Part shown: in pieces, positions 16,100 to 25,055 of the stretch
Position numbering within the stretch: the stretch's first letter is position 1
Layout of the letters: each line of letters begins with the position of its first letter
DNA from: Lederbergia graminis
GTDB taxonomy: Bacteria; Bacillota; Bacilli; Bacillales; Bacillaceae_C
Direction of reading: 5' to 3'
Assembly: GCF_042655485.1 (NCBI RefSeq)
Contig: NZ_JBHSMC010000027.1
Location: forward strand, 1 to 64,000
Length of the DNA: 64,000 nt
Position numbers and translations under genes: made by a program
The notes under the pieces: generated by a model
What the model saw: only the letters and a program-made list of their open reading frames with translations
Database searches by the model: none
What the model was told of the DNA's origin: nothing

Positions 16100-17047
16100 T
16101 TGGCAGTAAAAACGGAATTTACAAAAGAAAACCTAAAACAAATATTGACTAAATATCATATTGGCCAATATTTAGACTCGACACCTATCGCAGAAGGAAC
16201 CGTTCAAACAAATTATAAGCTTCAAACAACGAGTGGACAGTATGTCTTTCGATATTATGAAAACCGTCTGTTGAAGAGCGTCTTGTTTGAAACTGAGTTA
16301 TTAAGATACTTAAAGAAAAACCATTATCCATGTCCTAATCCAATCCATAATATAAATGGTGAATATGTAGATATGTATAACACAAAACCATTTGTGATAT
16401 TTGAGTACATGGAGGGATCTCATGTTCAAAATCCGAATGAGATTCAAAAGAAACAACTAATACAAAAGGTTGCGGAGTTACATCGTATTACTAAAGATTA
16501 TCAATCAAAATATATTAATAGTCGTTTAAATTATGATGTTGCTTTCTGCATAGAAGAGGCCCAAAAGGCGTCAGCTCGGCTCAACACTTTAAATTCAAAG
16601 AAGAAATTACATTGGCTTAAAAATGGCATACAGGAATTAAGATTACCTGAAACTTTACCAAAAGGAATTTGTCATGCCGATTTTCATTTTTCAAATATAC
16701 TTTTTAACAATAATCAATTTAGTTCCTTGTTAGATTTTGACGATGCCAATTATACGTACCTCTTATTTGATTTAGTCGGTTTAATGGAGTCTTTTGCTTG
16801 GCAGCGAGATAAAAGCGGAAGTATTAACTTTAAAGAAGCAAAGAATGTTATACAAGAATACATGAAGCACCGCCATTTAAGTCAAGTTGAAAAGGAACAT
16901 TTATTTGATGTATATAAATTAAGTATCTATATAGACAGTATATGGTTCTTTGAAAGAGGAGAAGCAACTGATTTTTATGAAAAAAGAAAAATTGACTACC
17001 TGGAAGAAGTGGGCAGAGGGAATTTTTATGACGAGTTAATTGGATGA
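16100..17047 (+). CDS. Aminoglycoside-phosphotransferase/kinase-fold protein
   Basis: A 315-residue small-molecule kinase of the APH/choline-kinase superfamily. GICHADFHFSNIL holds the catalytic HxDxxxxN loop, LLDFDDA the metal-binding Asp, and IFEYMEG the hinge. The substrate cannot be told; homoserine, choline and aminoglycoside kinases share this fold. The start is TTG at 16100 with AGAGGCGG upstream; the earlier TTG at 16079 has no ribosome site. It follows the XRE-TPR regulator by 24 bases and ends at a strong terminator, so the two form an operon, perhaps modifying the compound exported by the divergent MFS pump. Confidence 0.82.
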   Translation: MAVKTEFTKENLKQILTKYHIGQYLDSTPIAEGTVQTNYKLQTTSGQYVFRYYENRLLKSVLFETELLRYLKKNHYPCPNPIHNINGEYVDMYNTKPFVIFEYMEGSHVQNPNEIQKKQLIQKVAELHRITKDYQSKYINSRLNYDVAFCIEEAQKASARLNTLNSKKKLHWLKNGIQELRLPETLPKGICHADFHFSNILFNNNQFSSLLDFDDANYTYLLFDLVGLMESFAWQRDKSGSINFKEAKNVIQEYMKHRHLSQVEKEHLFDVYKLSIYIDSIWFFERGEATDFYEKRKIDYLEEVGRGNFYDELIG

Positions 17048-17079
17048 GGTTGCATTTTAACTAAACAAGGAAATATAAA

Positions 17080-17107
17080 ATCGCCTAGATCGTTTCATCT
17101 AGGCGAT
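17080..17107 (+). terminator. Terminator after the kinase gene
   Basis: ATCGCCTAGAT (17080-17090) pairs perfectly with ATCTAGGCGAT (17097-17107), followed by TTTTTTATTTT. It may also serve convergent fabZ. Confidence 0.92.
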
Positions 17108-17111
17108 TTTT

Positions 17112-17534
17112 TTATTTTATAGCAAATGTAATTTCCGTTTCACATGCAACTTCTCCATCAACGGTTGCAATGCCTTTTCCTTTTCCAATAGGACCTTTAA
17201 TACGGATAATTTCTACTTCAAGCCGCAGTTGGTCACCTGGTTTTACTTGACGTTTAAAACGGCAATTATCGATGCCAGCGAAAAATGCTAGCTTGCCGCG
17301 ATTTTCTTCCTTCTTCAACATCGCAACAGCCCCTACTTGAGCTAGTGCTTCTACGATTAACACTCCTGGCATTACTGGATAATCAGGAAAGTGGCCATTG
17401 AAGAATTCCTCATTAGCAGAGACATTTTTAATACCTACTGCTCGCTTTTCATCTTCGATTTCCACAATTCGATCTACTAACAAGAAAGGATAACGATGTG
17501 GAATAATTTCTTTAATTTGCTGAATATCTAACAT
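17112..17534 (-). CDS. fabZ: 3-hydroxyacyl-ACP dehydratase FabZ
   Basis: Dehydrates 3-hydroxyacyl-ACP in fatty acid elongation. The 140-residue hot-dog-fold protein has HRYPFLLVDRI (residues 13-23) and GHFPDYPVMPG followed by VEAL, with catalytic His48 and Glu62. Length is normal. AGGGGGA lies upstream of the ATG. It follows the flhO-flhP block as in B. subtilis, with a terminator (17583-17612) before it. Confidence 0.96.
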   Translation of the reverse strand: MLDIQQIKEIIPHRYPFLLVDRIVEIEDEKRAVGIKNVSANEEFFNGHFPDYPVMPGVLIVEALAQVGAVAMLKKEENRGKLAFFAGIDNCRFKRQVKPGDQLRLEVEIIRIKGPIGKGKGIATVDGEVACETEITFAIK

Positions 17535-17582
17535 AGTATGTCCCCCTATATGTATTTGAGATTAGAACTTTTCCATTTTATA

Positions 17583-17612
17583 AAAAGGACGTTCTAACTA
17601 AAGTAGAACGTC
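17583..17612 (-). terminator. Terminator between the EpuA-like gene and fabZ
   Basis: GACGTTCTA (17588-17596) pairs with TAGAACGTC (17604-17612); on the minus strand it is followed by CTTTTTATAAAA. It starts right at the stop of the upstream gene. Confidence 0.85.
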
Positions 17613-17903
17613 TCATTTTTCTTTTATGACTAAATCAATAATATGTGTCCATGTTTCTTTTTTCAAGGCGTCTGTTGGATTTCCATCGCCAATTACTCCG
17701 TATCCTACCATCAAACCAGCGGCAAGGCTAGCAGCAAGAAAGATGAGAAGTAGCACGATTCGTAACCAGATAGGGATTAAGCGTACACGAACCCGTTTGT
17801 TCTTTTTCGCAGTGGATTTATGTTGCACCTTTTCTGCTGATCGTTGCTTTTTCATTTGTTCTCTTGTTCGAACTTCTACTTGGCTGATATCTTTTGCCAT
17901 CAT
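17613..17903 (-). CDS. EpuA-family small membrane protein (often named RNA polymerase beta subunit)
   Basis: A 96-residue protein: a basic, polar N-terminal half, then RLIPIWLRIVLLLIFL leading into one membrane helix (about residues 44-68), then a conserved GYGVIGDGNPTDAL and TWTHIIDL tail. This pattern is the EpuA family (PF11772), annotated in databases as DNA-directed RNA polymerase subunit beta with no evidence of such a role. The start at 17903 has AAAGGAG eight bases upstream; a second ATG is adjacent. It lies between flhP and fabZ and ends at its own terminator. Confidence 0.85.
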   Translation of the reverse strand: MMAKDISQVEVRTREQMKKQRSAEKVQHKSTAKKNKRVRVRLIPIWLRIVLLLIFLAASLAAGLMVGYGVIGDGNPTDALKKETWTHIIDLVIKEK

Positions 17904-17997
17904 GTGATTAACTCCTTTTATCCTGTTACCTGTACATCTTAACAGGATGATGAAGCTTACTTCATGTTCTTATGTAAGTAAGCGACCCATGATTTTT

Positions 17998-18810
17998 TTA
18001 ACGTATTCCGTTTACTAGTCCCATCATTTGGTCTGATATTGTAATGGCACGTGATTGGAATTGTAAAGAGCGTTGTACTGTTATCATGTCCGTCATTTCT
18101 TTACTTAAGTCAACATTTGAATTTTCTAATGCACGTTGTTGGATTTGAATATTTTCAGCTTCTAAGTTTGTATAAATTTGAGCCGGATTCACTGCAATAT
18201 TGTCTGGCAGTCCTAATAAAGAATCCCCTTTTTGCTCTAAAAACTGTGGTTTATTCACTGCAATGACGCCAAACGTTGTTTCAAATGGTTCTCCGTTTTC
18301 TTGATGTGCAATAAATGTTCCATCTTGTAAAATCGTAAAATCATTATATTGATTAGAAAAAACAATTGGATTTTCATTTATATCGAGAACTGGATTCCCA
18401 TCTTGTGTAACAAGCATGAGCTGCTCACCTTCTGTTGGTGTCACATACAGTGCTCCATTACGCGTAAAGCGAAGTTCATTATCCACTTGTACTTTCAGAA
18501 ATTGATTTTCCGTTGTAAAAGCAATATCCAGTGCTCGTCCAGTATTTTGAATCGAACCTTGATTTAATACAAGCATAGATTTGGCGATTCTTGCACCAGT
18601 TCCTTGGCGTATCCCATGTGGGGAAAGACGACCGATTTCACTTTCACGTGACGGTTGATTATTCACTTCTTGGACGATTAAATCAGCGAAAGTAACATCT
18701 CGCTTTTTAAAACCAGTTGTTTGCGCATTGGCTATATTATTACTTAAAATATCAAATTGCTTTTGCAATTGTGAGATTGTATTTGTTGCGGTAATCATTG
18801 AACGATTCAC
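17998..18810 (-). CDS. flhP: Flagellar hook-basal body rod protein FlhP
   Basis: FlgF/FlgG-type distal rod protein, 270 residues. The N-terminus (LSNNIANAQTTGFKKRDV) carries the NIAN..TxG rod motif, and the C-terminus (LENSNVDLSKEMTDMITVQR) has the matching coiled-coil motif. Both ends zip together in the rod. It follows flhO by 18 bases and mbl before that, the order seen in B. subtilis. It is the only flagellar locus here, with flhO; the main fla/che operon is elsewhere. Confidence 0.92.
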   Translation of the reverse strand: MNRSMITATNTISQLQKQFDILSNNIANAQTTGFKKRDVTFADLIVQEVNNQPSRESEIGRLSPHGIRQGTGARIAKSMLVLNQGSIQNTGRALDIAFTTENQFLKVQVDNELRFTRNGALYVTPTEGEQLMLVTQDGNPVLDINENPIVFSNQYNDFTILQDGTFIAHQENGEPFETTFGVIAVNKPQFLEQKGDSLLGLPDNIAVNPAQIYTNLEAENIQIQQRALENSNVDLSKEMTDMITVQRSLQFQSRAITISDQMMGLVNGIR

Positions 18811-18828
18811 TTATCGCACCTACCTTTA

Positions 18829-19611
18829 TTAACCATTCACACGGCCAATTTCATTGACAGCTTTATCCATACTTTTATCATAAGCTTGGATGACCTTTTG
18901 GTTCGCTTCAAACGCACGATAAGCAGTAAGCATATCTGTCATCGCCTTTGATGGATCAACGTTGGAAGCCTCTATAAAGCCTTGAGAAACAGAAAAGAGT
19001 GCATCATCGGCAATTGGTAATGCGTCATTATTTTCTGTTCGGAATAAGCCGTTTCCTTCTTTGATCAATGCAGAAGGGTTATCTGTTACCGCAATGCCTA
19101 GACGAGCAATTTCCATACCATCTTGCTCAACTACTCCATTCGCTGTAACCGTAAATTGATCACTCGTTAGCAAAATGCGCTCACCATTTTCATCCAAAAC
19201 AGGAAAACCTTCTGCTGTAGTCAATGTCCCCTCTTGGTCAATGGTGAAGCTACCATTTCGCGTATATTTCATTTCACCGTTATTTTCTATAGAGAAAAAA
19301 GCCGTTCCACCTGCAATGTCTGTTAATGCAAGATCTGTATTCTTATTTGTTTCGCGTAAATCACCTTGAATAAATCGCGGTAATGTTTCTTGCATATAGA
19401 CACCAGTATTAATGGAACCAACTTCCCGTGCGTTTGTAGTCGGGTTAGATGAGTTGACATGGTGTAACAGCATTTCTGGGAAAGCACGAATGGCACCTTG
19501 GTCTTCTTTATATCCAGGTGTATTAATGTTTGCCATATTATTTGTTAGCATATCTGTTTTACGCGCTTGAGCGTACATTCCGGAAGCAGCTGTGTATAAT
19601 CCACGTAACAT
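18829..19611 (-). CDS. flhO: Flagellar hook-basal body rod protein FlhO
   Basis: A 260-residue FlgF/FlgG homologue needed for the flagellar rod. MLRGLYTAASGM and LTNNMANINTPGYKE form the N-terminal rod motif; GFIEASNVDPSKAMTDMLTAYRAFEANQK is the C-terminal motif. It lies between mbl and flhP and is about the usual length. A GGGGGTGAG ribosome site precedes the ATG at 19611. Confidence 0.92.
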   Translation of the reverse strand: MLRGLYTAASGMYAQARKTDMLTNNMANINTPGYKEDQGAIRAFPEMLLHHVNSSNPTTNAREVGSINTGVYMQETLPRFIQGDLRETNKNTDLALTDIAGGTAFFSIENNGEMKYTRNGSFTIDQEGTLTTAEGFPVLDENGERILLTSDQFTVTANGVVEQDGMEIARLGIAVTDNPSALIKEGNGLFRTENNDALPIADDALFSVSQGFIEASNVDPSKAMTDMLTAYRAFEANQKVIQAYDKSMDKAVNEIGRVNG

Positions 19612-19704
19612 GTACTCACCCCCACATTCTATTTTTTACTATTATACAATAATTCTGTCATACGTGTCGTTTAAAAATGAAATAAGTCAATATTTGGTAA
19701 GCTT

Positions 19705-20706
19705 TTAAATAAAGTTACGGCGTGCAATACGGTCCATGTTTTCTAGCATGATCCCTGTTCCAGTCGCAACAGCATCCATTGGATTTTCAGCAATAAGCAC
19801 TGGTACCTTTAATTCAGAAGCTAGTAATTGATCGATACCGTGTAAAAGCGCACCACCACCTGTTAAAATAACCCCACGATCAATAATATCTGCAGATAGT
19901 TCTGGTGGTGTTTTTTCTAAAACATTTTTAGCAGCTTGTACAATCACATCAACTGATTCTTTCAATGCAGCTTCAATTTCCTTTGAATTTACTTCAATCG
20001 TGCGTGGAAGTCCTGTTACCATATCACGTCCGCGGATGCTCATTTCTTCATAACGTCCATCCGGATATACCGTTCCAATATTAATTTTAATGCTTTCAGC
20101 AGTTCTCTCCCCAATAAGGAGCTTATATTGTTTCTTCACATAGTTTAAAATTTCATTATCAAAATTGTCTCCTGCCATTTTAATAGAAGCAGAAGTTACG
20201 ATATCACCCATGGAAAGCACTGCTACATCTGTTGTACCTCCACCGATATCTACAACCATATTACCGCTTGGTTCGAAAATATCCATTCCCGCTCCAATCG
20301 CAGCAACTTTTGGTTCTTCTTCTAAATAAATTTTCTTCCCACCGCTCTTTTCAGCAGCTTCTCTAATTGCTTTTTGCTCCACACTCGTAATATTCGTCGG
20401 GCAGCAAATAAGAATACGTGGCTTAGATAGGAAGCCTTTTACATTCAATTTATTAATGAAGTATTTCAACATAGATTCCGTAATATCGAAATCAGCAATA
20501 ACTCCATCTTTCAATGGACGAATCGCTACAATATTTCCCGGTGTACGACCAACCATTTTTCTTGCTTCTTCCCCAACAGCAAGCACTCGATTCGTATTTC
20601 GATCTATTGCAACAACGGATGGTTCATTTAAAACAATCCCTTGTCCTTTCACGTGAATTAATACATTTGCAGTTCCTAAGTCAATGCCGATATCCTTTGC
20701 AAACAT
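19705..20706 (-). CDS. mbl: MreB-like cell-shape protein Mbl
   Basis: Actin-fold ATPase that guides lateral wall synthesis during rod growth. The 333-residue protein has the phosphate-1 motif IGIDLGTANVLIHVKG near the N-terminus, phosphate-2 VVDIGGGTTDVAVLS (about 155-170) and the adenosine motif LTGGGALLHG (about 285-295). I assign Mbl rather than MreB by position: spoIIID upstream and flhO-flhP downstream is the B. subtilis mbl locus. The protein ends RNFI. Confidence 0.95.
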   Translation of the reverse strand: MFAKDIGIDLGTANVLIHVKGQGIVLNEPSVVAIDRNTNRVLAVGEEARKMVGRTPGNIVAIRPLKDGVIADFDITESMLKYFINKLNVKGFLSKPRILICCPTNITSVEQKAIREAAEKSGGKKIYLEEEPKVAAIGAGMDIFEPSGNMVVDIGGGTTDVAVLSMGDIVTSASIKMAGDNFDNEILNYVKKQYKLLIGERTAESIKINIGTVYPDGRYEEMSIRGRDMVTGLPRTIEVNSKEIEAALKESVDVIVQAAKNVLEKTPPELSADIIDRGVILTGGGALLHGIDQLLASELKVPVLIAENPMDAVATGTGIMLENMDRIARRNFI

Positions 20707-20990
20707 TGCAATTCCCTTCTTTCATCATATTCATCTATTTCAGTTTCAGCTATTTAATTATCATTTGTTAAAGAATTCCCTAATTGATTATTTTACCATA
20801 TAAGATTATAAATTTCGCTTCCTTCCCAAAAAAATAATTGGAAATTCGACAAATTCCTTACAGTATAGTGGTTGGTGTAGTGGACGCGGGGATTTGGATC
20901 AAGGAAATGTTGTTTAAGAATAGAAGTGGTTGCTGTAAAATCAAGCTTTGGAGGTGATATGTCCCGGGTGGCGTTTGTGTTATGCGTTAC
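20707..20990. other. Gap between spoIIID and mbl
   Basis: Holds the mbl leader and, by inference, its promoter; I could not pick a convincing -35/-10 pair. No gene, repeat unit or hairpin seen apart from the spoIIID terminator that follows. Confidence 0.5.
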
Positions 20991-21032
20991 AAATAAAAAA
21001 CACCACACACATCTACAAGGATGTGCGTGATG
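20991..21032 (-). terminator. Terminator of spoIIID
   Basis: On the minus strand CATCACGCACATC (21032-21020) pairs with GATGTGTGTGGTG (21013-21001), with two G-T pairs, followed by TTTTTTATTT (21000-20991). Confidence 0.85.
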
Positions 21033-21043
21033 CCTTAATTAAC

Positions 21044-21310
21044 TTATTTAGTAGTGCTTGCTTCTTCCTTCTTATACTTCATCTTCGTAGCCTCGCCACC
21101 ACGTAAATGGCGTATGGATTTATGATAATCCAATATCATTTTTACTTCATTAGCTAATTCTGGATTAATTTCAGGTAAACGTTCTGTTAGGTCTTTATGG
21201 ACAGTACTCTTCGACACGCCGAATTCTTTGGCTATCACTCGGACTGTTTTTCTTGTCTCCACGATATACCTTCCTATCTTGATTGTCCTCTCTTTGATGT
21301 AATCGTGCAC
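21044..21310 (-). CDS. spoIIID: Sporulation transcriptional regulator SpoIIID
   Basis: DNA-binding regulator of the mother-cell compartment, acting after sigma-E and before sigma-K. The 88-residue protein is nearly identical to the known one over its first 75 residues: MHDYIKERTIKIGRYIVET, helix-turn-helix VRVIAKEFGVSKSTVHKDL, then YHKSIRHLRGGEATKMKYKK, the basic region that contacts DNA. The tail diverges and is shorter by a few residues. It starts with GTG at 21310 after GAGGAGGG. A sigma-E-like promoter lies at 21430-21457. Confidence 0.98.
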   Translation of the reverse strand: MHDYIKERTIKIGRYIVETRKTVRVIAKEFGVSKSTVHKDLTERLPEINPELANEVKMILDYHKSIRHLRGGEATKMKYKKEEASTTK

Positions 21311-21429
21311 ACCGCTCGCCCTCCTCGATTTGGATGTGAGGAGTGTGAAATGAGACTCGTCTGTTTTCTATGTCTATATTTCATCTGCAAACAAGGGTTA
21401 CTGCATCATACCCCTTCCAAGCTTACGAT

Positions 21430-21457
21430 ATTGTAGTATAATTCCTTATGTCTATGC
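21430..21457 (-). promoter_or_regulatory. Sigma-E-like promoter of spoIIID
   Basis: On the minus strand GCATA (21457-21453) and ACTACAAT (21437-21430) are 15 bases apart, matching the sigma-E -35 and, at six of eight positions, the -10 CATACAAT. spoIIID is sigma-E dependent in B. subtilis. Confidence 0.45.
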
Positions 21458-21639
21458 CATCACCGTTTTCACATATAATTTATATCTATAACTGTATGTG
21501 GACTCATTACAACGATTGCTCACCTCATACACTCACTATTTTGTATGGTTTGTATATACTTATTGCCCAACCTCAGGATATATGTACAAAAAATCAATAT
21601 CATCGTGAAAAGATTAAAAAAAGTTAAAACACAATGGAA

Positions 21640-22000
21640 AATGACTATATCCTTACTGCGAAAAAACTGATTATTTCCCGAGAAATGTCGAGGTGGTAAT
21701 ATTGGAGACTCACTATTATTGTATGTTGCTGATGATGAAAATTAGAATGTGGGTTGGGAATTGAGGTTTTTGGAAGATGGGGGTTAATTGCGGTATTTGA
21801 TTAATGGTTTTGGATTGCTGCTGTTTTTGGGAAATGGGGAAAATAAAATTTTGATTATGGGCCATTTGGGTGGGAACTGGGAAGATGGTTGCTTGCTTTA
21901 TTAGGGATGTTGTATGGGAGTTGATGCGTGTAGCTGTGCGGACATATGTTACTTTAATGGGGTTGGGGATTTATTCGTGACCTCCTACAGCATTTTAATT
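21640..22000. other. G/T-rich non-coding stretch before array B
   Basis: Unusually rich in runs such as TGGGTTGGGAA and GGAAGATGGGGG on the plus strand, with no long frame, ribosome site or hairpin. It grades into array B at 22007 and may be a decayed part of it. Confidence 0.4.
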
Positions 22001-22006
22001 ATCAGG

Positions 22007-22830
22007 AGGGGAAAGATGGGCGTTCCAGCGTGGTTCGCTCCAACATTTTCCATTTTGAACGCGCGATGAGACTCCCAGCGTGTCCGCCTATAACACTTGT
22101 CATCTCATGAGGGAACAATGAACTCTCTAGCGTTACCTCTTACATTGTTTTCCATCTCAAGTGGGAACGGTGAACGTTCTTGCGTTACCACCTTCATCAT
22201 TTACCACCTCAGGAGGGAACGATAAACCTCGCAACGTGACCACCTTCATCTTTTTCCACCTCAACTAGGCACGATGAACCTTCCATCGTGACCGTCTACA
22301 ACCTTTTCCACTTCAACCGGGCACAATGAACCTTTCAACGTGACCACCTACTACCTTTTCCATCTCAACTGGGCACGATGAACCTTCCTGCGTGACCGCC
22401 TTAACCTTTTGCCACCTCAACTGGGCAGGTTAAACCTTCCAGCGTGACCGCCTTCATCTTTTTCTACCTCAACCGGGCACGATGAACCTTCCAACGTGAC
22501 CACCTTAACCTTTTGCCACTTCAACTGGGAACGATGAACCTTCCTGCGTGACCGTCTACATCTTTTTCCACCTCAACCGGGCACGTTAAACTCTCCAACG
22601 TGACCACTACTCGATTTTTCACTTCAACTGGGAACGATAATCATCCCTGCGTGACCGCCTACATCTTTTTCCACCTCAACTGGTCACGATGAACCTTCCT
22701 GCGTGACCGCCTTAACCTTTTGCAACCTCAACTGGGCACGTTAAACCTTCCATCGTGACCGCCTGCACCCTTCCCACCTCAACCTGGGCACGATGGACAT
22801 CCCTGCCTGACCCTCCCTAACTTTTCCACC
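22007..22830 (+). repeat. Array B: about 16 tandem 52-bp units
   Basis: Unit starts fall at 22007, 22059, 22111, 22163, 22215, 22267, 22319, 22371, 22423 and so on, exactly 52 bp apart. The core reads GGGCACGATGAACC then TTCCTGCGTGACC, where CACG and CGTG form a dyad 13 bases apart; the linker is a pyrimidine-rich ACCTTTTTCCACCTCAACT-like stretch. It lies between the spoIIQ terminator and the spoIIID promoter, so probably outside transcripts. Units match arrays D and E in core and orientation. Confidence 0.92.
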
Positions 22831-22868
22831 CAAAAGGACCACGAATATCATTCCTTCCCCAGCAGAAA

Positions 22869-22898
22869 CAAAAAAAAACGAGCCCAAGGATGGACTCG
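22869..22898 (-). terminator. Terminator of spoIIQ
   Basis: On the minus strand CGAGTCC (22898-22892) pairs with GGGCTCG (22885-22879), followed by nine or more Ts. Confidence 0.9.
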
Positions 22899-22906
22899 CT
22901 ACATTA

Positions 22907-23800
22907 TTATTGTTCTAGATTATTGTCTGCATCTGCATTTGTTTCAGATGAATCTTCATCTGTGTTAGTTCCAGATGTTTCGTTGTCTTTATCGTCTTGG
23001 TCAGTAGTTTCTTCGCTACTTTCATCTTCTTGTTGATTTGTTTCTTCGTTTGTTGCATCTTCTTGATCCGCAGCTTCTTCATTACCTTCTGCTTGTGCTT
23101 CACTATCATAATCTTGAATTGCAGTTAAAGGTTGTCCAAAGAAACTGATTGGATTTAGTGCAATATTGTTTTTGCGGATTTCAAAATGCACGTGGTTTTT
23201 TGCTTCCTTGTTTAATTGGCTTGTACTTGAGATTGCTAGAGTATCACCTTGCTTGACCTTGTCACCAACACTTACTTCGATGTCACGAATAGATTGGTAT
23301 ACCGTCTTAACGCCTTCACCATGGTCAATTTCAATTACATTTCCAAGTAAAGCATCTTGACGTACAGCTGTAACATCACCACTTAGAGCAGCAAGTACTT
23401 CAAATGCTGATCCGTCATTCATGGCAATATCTACACCTAAGTTTGGTCGATATGTGTCTCCATCTACAATAAGTGCTGCTTCCTGAGCTTCTCTAGATGC
23501 ATTTGGGTCAAAGAATTCTGTTACATATTTAACTTCATCTTCATTCAAGACTGGCATTGCAACATTTTCGAAATTCGTGTTAACTTCGATTACCGGCTGT
23601 TCATCTTTGCCAGTAGCTTCTTCGTTTGTTTTATTCTGATCTTTTGTTTGGTCAGCTAAATTATCCCCAACTGAAGATTGGTACCAAACAATACCAGAAA
23701 TAAGTAATGCTGCACAAGCTAAATAAATTGCTGGAAACACCCACCGCTTTTTGAAAAAGTTTTTCCATTGAGAAGATTGGTTCTTTTCTTCCTCTCTCAT
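22907..23800 (-). CDS. spoIIQ: Forespore engulfment protein SpoIIQ with degenerate LytM domain
   Basis: A 297-residue forespore membrane protein that pairs across the septum with SpoIIIAH. There is a short cytoplasmic tail, one membrane helix (near VFPAIYLACAALLISGIVW), a linker, an M23/LytM domain and a long acidic Glu/Asp/Thr/Asn tail of about 70 residues. The first zinc motif, normally HxGvD, reads NLGVD, so the zinc His is replaced by Asn; the later NHVHFEI keeps HxH. Zinc hydrolase activity is therefore unlikely, as in B. subtilis. The start at 23800 (MREEEKNQ) has AGAGGTG six bases upstream. A weak sigma-F-like -10 (GTATATAATT on the minus strand, about 55 bases upstream) lacks a good -35. 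Confidence 0.94.
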   Translation of the reverse strand: MREEEKNQSSQWKNFFKKRWVFPAIYLACAALLISGIVWYQSSVGDNLADQTKDQNKTNEEATGKDEQPVIEVNTNFENVAMPVLNEDEVKYVTEFFDPNASREAQEAALIVDGDTYRPNLGVDIAMNDGSAFEVLAALSGDVTAVRQDALLGNVIEIDHGEGVKTVYQSIRDIEVSVGDKVKQGDTLAISSTSQLNKEAKNHVHFEIRKNNIALNPISFFGQPLTAIQDYDSEAQAEGNEEAADQEDATNEETNQQEDESSEETTDQDDKDNETSGTNTDEDSSETNADADNNLEQ

Positions 23801-23927
23801 TTTCATCACCTCTGTCACCATTTTGAACAGAAACAGAGAATTATATACTCGTATACAAGAAAATAACTGTTTATTTTTCGACAAATCCAATAAATTATAC
23901 ATTTTTTTATAAAAAAACAAATAAAAA

Positions 23928-23950
23928 TGCTGATCTTTCGTAGATCAGCA
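23928..23950 (-). terminator. Terminator of spoIID
   Basis: TGCTGATC (23928-23935) and GATCAGCA (23943-23950) form a perfect 8-bp stem; the minus strand continues TTTTTATTTGTTTTTTT. Confidence 0.92.
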
Positions 23951-23963
23951 CTTTTACCGTACT

Positions 23964-24977
23964 TTATTTAGATGCGAGTATTTGTTCTGAATACTGATTT
24001 ACCTCAGAAATGGAGATGTTACTATAATAATGATTCACGATATCCTTATACGTTTTTCCGTCCTTTGCCATCCCATTTGCACCGTATTGACTCATCCCGA
24101 CTCCATGTCCGTAACCAGTTGTGGTAATGACGATCTTATCATCTTTTCTTACCCATTTAAAATCAGTGGACCGTAAATCAAGTTTTTCCCGTATTTCTCT
24201 ACCTGTAAATTCTTTACCACCTATCTTAACAGTGGCGACTTTTTTTCCAGTAGTTCGGCTTGTTATCGTGCCAATGTCTTTTTTGTCCTCTAGCTTCACT
24301 CCAAGCTTCTCTTCAAAAACTTTTATAGGAATTTCCGTTTTACTTGTGAATTTTGGTGAATCACTATCCCATGGACTTTCTACACTCACTAAATATGGAA
24401 TCTGATTTTTCCAATATTCATCGGCATTTTCCGTATATCCATTACTTGTAGAAAAGAATGAAGCAGTTATCGGCATATTATTGTAGGTTAAAATTTCACC
24501 TTCTGTCGCTTTTACAGCTGTTCTTATTTTTCTTAGATTCTTTTCATAATCGTCTCCCCAGTTTTTCTTCATATCCTCTTGATTTAGAAAAACTTGATGA
24601 TCAACTGTATCCATTATATTAGCACCCTCTGGAAGACCTTCTACATTTCCATTTAGCAGGTGGTTCACGATATAAGTGCGTGCGGCGAGTGCTTGTGCTT
24701 TTAATGCCTCTAGTTCAAATTCGGCAGGCATTTCAGCGGCAACAACACCGACCACATATTCTTCCAGTGGATATTTTTCAATTTCTTTTGTTTCCGTACG
24801 AAAAACAGCAACTTCTGTACCACTATCTGCGAATGTAATTTCCTGACCTCCATGGTTTTCCGCTAATTTCCCGTTCGATTTTCCTTTGTTTGTAGGTAGA
24901 ACAAGTAAGGATGGTAGTGTAAATGTTAGTACGATTAAAATGGCGGCAATAACGAAGATTGGTTTCAATTGTTTCAT
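23964..24977 (-). CDS. spoIID: Stage II sporulation protein D (lytic transglycosylase)
   Basis: Cleaves glycan strands made by SpoIIP during engulfment; works in a mother-cell membrane complex with SpoIIM and SpoIIP. The 337-residue protein starts with one membrane anchor (residues about 7-27). YPLEEYVVGVVAAEMPAEFE contains the catalytic Glu region, followed by LKAQALAARTY; GYGHGVGMSQYGANGMA is the conserved C-terminal motif. GGAGGAATAGGT precedes the ATG. Position between murAA and spoIIQ is as in B. subtilis. Own terminator at 23928-23950. Confidence 0.96.
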   Translation of the reverse strand: MKQLKPIFVIAAILIVLTFTLPSLLVLPTNKGKSNGKLAENHGGQEITFADSGTEVAVFRTETKEIEKYPLEEYVVGVVAAEMPAEFELEALKAQALAARTYIVNHLLNGNVEGLPEGANIMDTVDHQVFLNQEDMKKNWGDDYEKNLRKIRTAVKATEGEILTYNNMPITASFFSTSNGYTENADEYWKNQIPYLVSVESPWDSDSPKFTSKTEIPIKVFEEKLGVKLEDKKDIGTITSRTTGKKVATVKIGGKEFTGREIREKLDLRSTDFKWVRKDDKIVITTTGYGHGVGMSQYGANGMAKDGKTYKDIVNHYYSNISISEVNQYSEQILASK

Positions 24978-25019
24978 ACCTATTCCTCCAATACAGAATT
25001 AAGCAATAAAGCTTAGTTC

Positions 25020-25050
25020 ATGTATATGGGTGTGGACAAGCATTTATGAC
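25020..25050 (-). promoter_or_regulatory. Possible sigma-E promoter of spoIID
   Basis: On the minus strand GTCATA (25050-25045) and CATATACAT (25028-25020) are 16 bases apart; spacing is slightly long for sigma-E. spoIID is sigma-E dependent in B. subtilis. Confidence 0.35.
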
Positions 25051-25055
25051 AAGAA

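Noticed and set aside
17955..17983. GCTTACTT/AAGTAAGC hairpin after flhP as a terminator
   Set aside because: The stem is only eight bases and no T run follows on the minus strand; too weak to list.
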